Source: a virus
Reading direction: 5' to 3' (one strand)
IMG/VR virus record: IMGVR_UViG_3300046001_006355
Location: 1-23,514 of that record
Length of the DNA stretch: 23,514 nt
Program-made: the position numbers and the translations under genes
The notes under the pieces: generated by a model
What the model was told of the DNA's origin: nothing
Seen by the model: the letters and a program-made list of their open reading frames with translations, nothing else
Databases searched by the model: none
Shown here: positions 18,841-23,514 of the stretch, in pieces
How the letters are laid out: each line of letters opens with the position of its first letter
Position numbering within the stretch: position 1 is the first letter of the stretch

Positions 18841-19655
18841 CAGAAGTTCTCGGAGATCAGGTTGAAGTTCGTCGTCGTCGGGTAGGGCTGGATCCAGCGG
18901 ACGGAAACCGCGCGCGGATACGTCTGCGTCGGGTCGACCTCTGGTTGGCGCTGCGAGTTGAGCCGCGGCTGCTGTGCCATATGGTAGAACTGGTCGTAAA
19001 GGAACCGATGCGTGAGGCTGAACGCCGTGAGCGTCACGCGCCGCGCGCTCGCGCCTTCATAGAGCAGCGTTCCCGTAGCCGCGCCGAAGAACGGAGAGGA
19101 GTTGCGCGTCCCGACCGCGCTTCGCGCTCGAGCCGTTGCGGCCTGTACGTCGGAGACAGCAATCGTTTCTTCGATGACGAGCCGATGCTGCTGGACCAGG
19201 ACAGACATAGGCACGCCAGCCGCGTCGATCGGCGTTCCGGCACAGTCTGCCGTCGCGTTCGGCGCGCCTCCGAAAAGAGATAGGTTCGGCTGCGTCCTGT
19301 AGAAGTCCTTGAACTGCGCGCCGTATTCCATCGAGAGCTGGATGTATCCAGGCTCGGTCGGCAGGATCTCGGGCGGCGGCGTTCCGCCTCCTCCGCTCTG
19401 GTAGCTGAACTCGACCCGCCAGACGTTGTTGGAGTTGGCGATGACCTCAATCTCGTAGCTGACCGCGTAGACATCCGTTTCGCCTGGGAACAGGTCACCG
19501 ATGTCGGGAAGGCCAGCCGTACCGAATGCGATAGCAGACGGCTCCGAGATCGCCGTCGTGTCGTCGAAGACATGGAACACGCGAGTTCCGCGGACGGATC
19601 CGCCACCCGTGCCGAGCCGCCGGCTCTCCTCTGATTCAAAGACGACGAGCGCCAT
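18840..19655 (-). CDS. Hypothetical tail protein following the tape measure
   Basis: This 271-residue protein starts at ATG 19655 inside the tape-measure stop (TAATG). Its position directly after the tape measure is where a distal tail protein would be expected. However, I cannot see a recognisable Dit signature. Features are a Gly-rich turn (SYQSGGGGTPPPEILPTEPG), IQLSMEYGAQFKDFYRTQPN, HRLVIEETIAVSDVQ and a basic/aromatic C terminus (RWIQPYPTTTNFNLISENF). It is probably a tail-tip component. Confidence 0.65.
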   Translation of the reverse strand: MALVVFESEESRRLGTGGGSVRGTRVFHVFDDTTAISEPSAIAFGTAGLPDIGDLFPGETDVYAVSYEIEVIANSNNVWRVEFSYQSGGGGTPPPEILPTEPGYIQLSMEYGAQFKDFYRTQPNLSLFGGAPNATADCAGTPIDAAGVPMSVLVQQHRLVIEETIAVSDVQAATARARSAVGTRNSSPFFGAATGTLLYEGASARRVTLTAFSLTHRFLYDQFYHMAQQPRLNSQRQPEVDPTQTYPRAVSVRWIQPYPTTTNFNLISENF

Positions 19656-20794
19656 TAGATCGGGCCTCCCTGCGTAGCCATCTCGTTCGCCTTGGATCGA
19701 ATGAGCTGCACTTCGCGCAGCAGCTGGCTATCCACCTGCTTCTTCTCCGCATCGCTGTACGCAGAGAACTTGAAGGTTCCGAACGAGGTCTGCATCGTCC
19801 CCGTCTCCTGCGCGATCGCCATGCGCTGGTTCTCAAGTCCCTCGATCTGCTCCGCGGAGTCCTCGAGCGCCTTGCTGACATTTTTGGCCATCTCCTCTCC
19901 AACGGATTCCGCTAGCGAGTTCATCAGCTCGATCTCGTCGAGGATGTCGGCCTGCGCCTGCGCGGCGGCCTTGTCGTCGGCTTCCTTGCGCTTGGCGACC
20001 TCGTCGTCGAAACGCTTCTGGTAGGCCGCGGCCTCCTTCTCCGACGCGGTGCGGCGCGTGCGCTCGATCGACGCGGCTTCCAGCTTGGCGAGTTCGCGGA
20101 TCGCGGCTTCCTCAGCCTTGAACCGCTCGCGCGCTTCCTTCTGGTTCTGCCGGTCGCCAAGTTCCGCAAGCTCACGCTCCTGCGCCGCGCGCATCGCGGC
20201 CAGGTCGCCTTCCAGCTTCTCCGCGGCGGCGCGCTTCTTCGCCTCTGCCTCGCGATTTATCGCCTCGACGACGTTGCCTTCGGCGCGAAGCCTGTCGATC
20301 TCGTCGCGCTCTCGCGCGGATGTCAGGTTCGCCTGCAGCTGCTCAGGGCGGTCCAAGCGCTCGCCAAGGAACTTCAGCCGCAACTTCTGCGCCCGCTGCT
20401 CGGCCTCCATGTCCAGCTCTGCAAGCGCCTTGCCAGCCTCGTCGCTGATGATGTCGCCAATGGACTTTCCGATGCCGTAGAAGATGCCGACGACGGGAAT
20501 CCGCTCGAGCGCCTGCGTGATTCCTTCAGCCCATGTACCGCCGTCTGCGACGGTGCGAAGCACGCCGTTGAGGGCGTTGGCGATCGACAGCGCGCCGGCC
20601 GCCTTGGTCAGCTTCATGCCCATGTCGTTCGCGGCCTGGTCGATGTATCGCCGCGCGTGACCTTGAAAGCCCTTGCCGAACTTGTCGCCAGCTGCATCGC
20701 CGTGCGCCTGCGACTTTGACACGACATCAGCGAGCTGCCCATCGAGGGCAGCGTAGTTCGCAATCACCGAGATTTCGATTTCGCCGGCCTTCAT
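19655..20794 (-). CDS. Tail tape measure protein (short)
   Basis: This 379-residue tape measure would set tail length and be ejected ahead of DNA. It follows the frameshifted chaperone genes, the normal place. N terminus: KAGEIEISVIANYAALDGQL, typical of tape measures. Residues about 60-118 are hydrophobic (LTKAAGALSIANALNGVLRT, RIPVVGIFYGIGKSIGDIIS). Residues 130-300 are a continuous charged coiled coil (EMEAEQRAQKLRLKF-like, then NREAEAKKRAAAEKLEGDLA). By the usual relation of about 0.15 nm per residue the tail would be near 57 nm, short for a siphovirus. ATG 20794 overlaps the chaperone extension stop. Confidence 0.85.
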   Translation of the reverse strand: MKAGEIEISVIANYAALDGQLADVVSKSQAHGDAAGDKFGKGFQGHARRYIDQAANDMGMKLTKAAGALSIANALNGVLRTVADGGTWAEGITQALERIPVVGIFYGIGKSIGDIISDEAGKALAELDMEAEQRAQKLRLKFLGERLDRPEQLQANLTSARERDEIDRLRAEGNVVEAINREAEAKKRAAAEKLEGDLAAMRAAQERELAELGDRQNQKEARERFKAEEAAIRELAKLEAASIERTRRTASEKEAAAYQKRFDDEVAKRKEADDKAAAQAQADILDEIELMNSLAESVGEEMAKNVSKALEDSAEQIEGLENQRMAIAQETGTMQTSFGTFKFSAYSDAEKKQVDSQLLREVQLIRSKANEMATQGGPI

Positions 20795-20994
20795 CGCCTC
20801 GCGGCCTCCTCGACGTACCGTCTATGCCACGGCCTCTCATCGACCGAGCCACCGTTCGCCGCTAGTGCGAGGTGGCGGTCGAACTCCGCGACCGTCATGT
20901 CGAGCGGGTTCCCGAGCCCTGGCGCGGATCGCGCGATCACATGAGCCTCGGCCAGCCAGTCGCGCGTCCATGCGCGCGCGGCCGGCGCGCTCAG
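20791..20994 (-). CDS. Tail assembly chaperone extension made by -1 frameshift (gpT-like)
   Basis: The -1 frame continues for 67 codons after the slippery site, from CTG at 20994 to the stop overlapping the tape-measure start. It reads LSAPAARAWTRDWLAEAHVI, PLDMTVAEFDRHLALAANGG, SVDERPWHRRYVEEAARR. There is an in-frame ATG at 21042, but no ribosome site there, so expression is expected as a fusion of 129+67=196 residues. The Trp-containing ending and position before the tape measure match gpT/gpGT-type products. Confidence 0.8.
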   Translation of the reverse strand: MSAPAARAWTRDWLAEAHVIARSAPGLGNPLDMTVAEFDRHLALAANGGSVDERPWHRRYVEEAARR

Positions 20995-21380
20995 TTTCCC
21001 GCGTTGTTCCCAGCGCGCGCCGCGACATCGACACCGAGGCATCGCGCCGCAAGCACGCCGACCTCGCCAGGCTCGAGCGCGCCGCCGATCGCCTCCGCGT
21101 CCTCCTTGCTCGATGCCATTCCGAGGACAAGCATCGCGCCCTCAAACGTGAACGCCGCGACCACGACCGCCGAAACGCGCTCGGCCTCGAGCGCGGCATC
21201 CGCGATGATCTCGGCAAGTTCCTTGCCGGTCAGACCCGCGGCCTTGCCAGCCTCGACGGCACGCGCGCGCGCCCGCTCGACGAGGATGTTGGAGAACTGG
21301 AGCCGCTGACGGACGGTCAAGGGCTTGAGCATCACCTGCCGCTCGTCGAGCGTGACAGGGAACGGGGCTGCTAGCTGCAT
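20991..21380 (-). CDS. Tail assembly chaperone (gpG-like)
   Basis: This 129-residue chaperone binds the tape measure during tail assembly. It lies between the major tail protein and tape-measure genes. Features are FPVTLDERQVMLKPLTVRQR, then ERARARAVEAGKAAGLTGKE and an Ala-rich helix (DAALEAERVSAVVVAAFTFE), ending in ARAGNNAGN. The last codons are GCG-GGA-AAC-TGA, so the slippery heptamer sits exactly before the stop. ATG 21380 overlaps the upstream small gene by 10 bases. The family is poorly conserved in sequence, so order and frameshift are the main evidence. Confidence 0.8.
   Translation of the reverse strand: MQLAAPFPVTLDERQVMLKPLTVRQRLQFSNILVERARARAVEAGKAAGLTGKELAEIIADAALEAERVSAVVVAAFTFEGAMLVLGMASSKEDAEAIGGALEPGEVGVLAARCLGVDVAARAGNNAGN
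20994..21000 (-). promoter_or_regulatory. Programmed -1 ribosomal frameshift site GGGAAAC
   Basis: On the minus strand G-GGA-AAC fits the X-XXY-YYZ slippery rule, in the zero frame, immediately followed by TGA (20993-20991). After slipping, decoding goes on at CTG. Lambda uses GGGAAAG in the same gene pair. No downstream pseudoknot could be assigned by eye. Confidence 0.8.
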
Positions 21381-21628
21381 TCGCGTATTCTCCGCATGAG
21401 TCTGTCGAAATGATCGTCCGCAGGAACCTCGACGGTAGCGTCGGAAGCCCTGCGGATCGTAGCGTCGAGAACGTCTTTCGCGGCGACTCCCGACAGGTGG
21501 ATCGAGATACGCAGAACGTCTTCCTCTGGCATCGACCCAGGCGAAAAACGACGGCGCATCACACGCCCGTCCCGTAGGACCAGCGTCGATACCCAGTCGT
21601 CTCGATTCGCAGCGAATACGTCGAGCAT
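21371..21628 (-). CDS. Small unknown protein between major tail and chaperone genes
   Basis: This 85-residue protein is not recognised. It starts at ATG 21628, two bases after the major tail protein stop, and overlaps the chaperone gene by 10 bases. Sequence: VFAANRDDWVSTLVLRDGRV near the start, then DVLRISIHLSGVAAKDVLDA and a basic end (DHFDRLMRRIRECS). Position suggests a role in tail assembly. It might be a third chaperone or a minor tail protein. Confidence 0.65.
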   Translation of the reverse strand: MLDVFAANRDDWVSTLVLRDGRVMRRRFSPGSMPEEDVLRISIHLSGVAAKDVLDATIRRASDATVEVPADDHFDRLMRRIRECS

Positions 21629-21629
21629 C

Positions 21630-22088
21630 TCAGATCAGCCAGGTCACCACGGGCGCGAAGCCGTCCGCGTTCTCGAAGTTGCAGGACAGCGTGGCCTCTC
21701 CGGCCTTGTCGCTGTTGAATGCAAAGTTGTTCATGACGACCTTCGACACAATCTTGGCCTCGTTGGTGGTCGACGCGGTCGAGCCACCGAGCTTCAACGT
21801 CAGCTCCACGACCTCGCTGGTGTTGTAGGTCCGCTGCTCGCTCTGGAAGAAGTTGGTGGTGACGGGCGTGGCGGTGTTGTCGAGGCCGAGGACCGCGTTG
21901 AGCGAGCCCGTGACATCAAGCATACCGAGCCGCTTGCGGCGGCCCGTGTCTCCGAATGCCGTCAGGTCGACCGAGTTGCGGGTGAGAGTCGCCGCGTACG
22001 ACCGCACGCGGAAGATGGTCTGCGTGGTCGTGCCGGCCTTGAAGGTCGCGTCGCCGTCGTTTCCGATGAGGTAGTGGGTGACTGCCAT
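21630..22088 (-). CDS. Major tail (tube) protein
   Basis: This 152-residue protein is the probable building block of the tail tube. The sequence AVTHYLIGNDGDATFKAGTT, then SYAATLTRNSVDLTAFGDTG, VTGSLNAVLGLDNTATP and GEATLSCNFENADGF shows the phrase T.....D.T.F.D..R and the beta-rich style of siphovirus tube proteins. Its place between the tail terminator and chaperone/tape-measure genes is the conserved order. The ATG at 22088 follows a GGAAAG-type ribosome site. Confidence 0.8.
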   Translation of the reverse strand: MAVTHYLIGNDGDATFKAGTTTQTIFRVRSYAATLTRNSVDLTAFGDTGRRKRLGMLDVTGSLNAVLGLDNTATPVTTNFFQSEQRTYNTSEVVELTLKLGGSTASTTNEAKIVSKVVMNNFAFNSDKAGEATLSCNFENADGFAPVVTWLI

Positions 22089-22098
22089 GACTTTCCTT

Positions 22099-22497
22099 TC
22101 ACGCCGTGCGGAACGCGACGGCCCTGTAGTTGTCGGTCATCGTCCAAGCATCATCCTCGTATGAGGGCGTGCCGACCGCCGTGCGAATGAAGACGACGCG
22201 ATCGAAGCCCGTCGCCGCAAGCTGCGTGTCTAGCGCGGTCTTCAGTTGGCTGGACAGCGTGTGCATCGTCGTGCCGTCCGATGCCTTCTGGAAGAACTGG
22301 AACTGGACCTGCAGGTCGAACCGTTCGATGCCGCCGAACAGTTGCGCCGTGTTTGCCGAGGCAACGCGGTAGACCAGCAGCGGAAGCGCCACGTTTGCCG
22401 CCAGCTGGTCGAGCCCGATGCGGCCGCCGAGCGTCGTGTTGATCGTGGAAGCCGCCAGGCGGGTCGCCAGCGCGTCCAGAATCGCTTTCTGGCTCAC
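22099..22497 (-). CDS. Tail terminator / tail completion protein (DUF3168-like)
   Basis: This 132-residue protein caps the tail tube and joins it to the head. It starts at GTG 22497, overlapping the gp10-like stop. The layout is VSQKAILDALATRLAASTIN, LDQLAANVALPLLVYRVASA, FDLQVQFQFFQKASDGTTMH, then TLSSQLKTALDTQLA and a C-terminal WTMTDNYRAVAFRTA. It fits the DUF3168/gp17-like family (P.v.y.......D.Q........L......L). Gene order supports it. Confidence 0.75.
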   Translation of the reverse strand: MSQKAILDALATRLAASTINTTLGGRIGLDQLAANVALPLLVYRVASANTAQLFGGIERFDLQVQFQFFQKASDGTTMHTLSSQLKTALDTQLAATGFDRVVFIRTAVGTPSYEDDAWTMTDNYRAVAFRTA

Positions 22498-23006
22498 TTG
22501 CCACCTCCTGCCGGCGACTGCGGGCCGAACCAACGGCGGAACGCCACGCCGAAGATGCGGCCGACCTGCTTGCGGAATACGTCGACGGTCGGGCGCAAGT
22601 ACGGGCGCGCGCGCATCCGACGCGTGCCATACTCGAGCATCGGCGCGTACGTCACGCGGCTGCCGTAGTTCAGGATCGTCTTCGTCTCGGTCTGGTCGAC
22701 GCGGGCATAGCCGTACTTCCATTGCCCGAGCTGGTCGGAGATGAAAGACGCGCGCAGGCGGTTCGTGTTGACCGCCGGCGGGAAGCCGGCCGCGCTGGCT
22801 CGGTGGAATCCGGCCGCGCGCAGGTTGCGCGCGCCGCGCCCTCGTCCGCGGGACACGCGGTAGATGCGACCCGTGCCTGGCTGCGAGAGCTTCGTGCGGA
22901 CCAGACGGCCTAGCGCGATGAACGAGACGTTCATGGCCTCCAGGTTCGCAGAGTCGAACGTGGCCTTGATCGCCTTCGGGTCGATGTTGACCTTCGCTTT
23001 TGCCAT
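22494..23006 (-). CDS. HK97 gp10-like neck/tail protein
   Basis: This 170-residue protein starts at ATG 23006, overlapping the preceding stop (TGATG). HK97 gp10-like proteins belong to the neck and connect head and tail. Family-like phrases include MNVSFIALGRLVRTKLSQPG, the central Arg-rich segment (YRVSRGRGRGARNLRAAGFH), TNRLRASFISDQLGQW and especially YAPMLEYGTRRMRARPYLRP (about 126-145), typical of this family (Y...vE.GT..M.arPfl.P). The Arg-rich part is longer than usual. Confidence 0.8.
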   Translation of the reverse strand: MAKAKVNIDPKAIKATFDSANLEAMNVSFIALGRLVRTKLSQPGTGRIYRVSRGRGRGARNLRAAGFHRASAAGFPPAVNTNRLRASFISDQLGQWKYGYARVDQTETKTILNYGSRVTYAPMLEYGTRRMRARPYLRPTVDVFRKQVGRIFGVAFRRWFGPQSPAGGGK

Positions 23007-23389
23007 CAAAGCGCCACCGTTGGCTCGACCTCGACGACATCGACGGCCGTCATGTTGAGATGGAGCGCCGCAAGGGTCCGTCCCATCTCGCCTGGATTGA
23101 CCGCGCCCGTGACGCGCCATGCCGTCACGCTGCCCGATGTCCCGCTGTAGATTTCGTCCTCGATTCGGATATCGAGCGCGCCGTCAAAGTAGGCGGTTCC
23201 AGTTGTTCGGCTCGACGCGCGCCCCTCAAACACATCCTGCGTCTGTCCTGTCGGCTGCACGAAGCCGCGCGCGGTGATCGCCGCTGACGAGAAGGTTCGG
23301 ACGACCGTCCCGTCAGATGCCGTCGTCAGCGTCGGCCTGTAGACGTACAGGTCGATCCCGAAGCGCCCGACGAGGCTCGAGATGCTCAA
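23006..23389 (-). CDS. Head-tail connector / head closure protein
   Basis: This 127-residue protein fits the head-tail joining (SPP1 gp16-like) class: a small beta-barrel stopper that closes the filled head. It starts with TTG 23389, overlapping the adaptor stop. The content is beta-rich: GIDLYVYRPTLTTASDGTVV, ITARGFVQPTGQTQDVFEGR, ALDIRIEDEIYSGTSGS, MTAVDVVEVEPTVAL. The location between an adaptor and gp10-like gene supports the role; sequence alone is only suggestive. Confidence 0.7.
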   Translation of the reverse strand: MSISSLVGRFGIDLYVYRPTLTTASDGTVVRTFSSAAITARGFVQPTGQTQDVFEGRASSRTTGTAYFDGALDIRIEDEIYSGTSGSVTAWRVTGAVNPGEMGRTLAALHLNMTAVDVVEVEPTVAL

Positions 23390-23514
23390 CGGAGCCTCCG
23401 ATAGCCGTCGAGCAGCGCGCGCGCCTCTCCGTCGATCTCAGCTGCCGCGCGCAGGCTGTACGAGTAGCCGCCGAGCGATTCGCTCTGGACTCCGAAATCG
23501 CGCTTGCGGCCGCC
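23386..23514 (-). CDS. Head-tail adaptor (gp6-like), C-terminal 42 residues (partial)
   Basis: This is the end of a gene that enters from the right edge. The visible residues FGVQSESLGGYSYSLRAAAE, then ARALLDGYRRLR, match the usual tail of gp6/gp15-type adaptors (V.SE..G.YS.S.......A..LL..YR). These attach under the portal ring. Its TGA overlaps the TTG start of the next gene. The N-terminal helices are outside the window. Confidence 0.75.
   Translation of the reverse strand, partial: GGRKRDFGVQSESLGGYSYSLRAAAEIDGEARALLDGYRRLR

Noticed and set aside
20791-21042. Independent gene starting at ATG 21042 in the tail chaperone region
   Set aside because: There is no ribosome site, and the frame is joined to the upstream gene by a canonical slippery heptamer, so a frameshift product explains it better.
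22099-23040. Long minus-strand frame of 313 codons over the gp10-like gene
   Set aside because: The upstream part is a shadow of the gp10-like frame. The real gene begins at GTG 22497 overlapping the gp10 stop.

Overview
The window is part of a high-GC tailed-phage genome (Caudoviricetes, siphovirus-like) or an intact prophage. Almost every gene lies on the minus strand, so transcription runs right to left. Neighbouring genes overlap tightly (ATGA, TGATG, TTGA or GTGA junctions), and Shine-Dalgarno sequences are often GGAGG. A predicted lipoprotein beside a small membrane protein looks like an outer/inner spanin arrangement, which suggests a Gram-negative host. Nothing in the sequence identifies the host more closely. 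I see no integrase, CI-type repressor pair, DNA polymerase, endolysin, tRNA or CRISPR array.

Following transcription from the right edge: (1) 23514-19655 is a canonical head-tail connector and tail cassette. It holds the end of a gp6-like adaptor, a head-closure protein, an HK97 gp10-like protein, a tail terminator, the major tail protein, a small unknown, tail-assembly chaperones joined by a programmed -1 frameshift (GGGAAAC directly before the stop codon), and a short tape measure. (2) 19655-14821 holds seven structural or tail-tip genes that I cannot match to classical Dit/Tal proteins. They include a very cysteine-rich protein, a small Cys-motif protein, and a large protein with a carbohydrate-binding-like jelly-roll region.

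(3) 14831-7691 is an accessory, recombination and regulation block made of short operons. Three operon starts carry nearly the same leader: a GCGGC-type stem-loop, then GGAGA, then ATG five bases later. Recognisable products are a Bet/RecT-type annealase, a Gp157 family protein, a CsrA-like protein with a striking hairpin in its message, small HTH proteins, a RusA-type resolvase and several tiny one-helix membrane proteins. A plus-strand HNH endonuclease is inserted between two operons. Intrinsic terminators stand at 13042-13078 and 7691-7725.

(4) 7634-2238 holds fibre/adhesin genes mixed with lysis-type genes: a membrane coiled-coil protein, a beta-rich protein, a lectin-like fibre, a tandemly duplicated pair, a holin-like protein, spanin-like genes, and two repeat-built fibres. 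(5) 2183-1 holds an FkbM-type methyltransferase, a ParB-N/DNA methyltransferase fusion with a composition-shifted target-recognition region, a terminase small-subunit-like protein, and the first 40 codons of the large terminase.

The left edge enters terL and the right edge leaves a head-tail adaptor. The unseen part is therefore most simply large terminase, portal, protease/scaffold and capsid, as expected if the genome is a circle or a circular permutation opened inside the head module.
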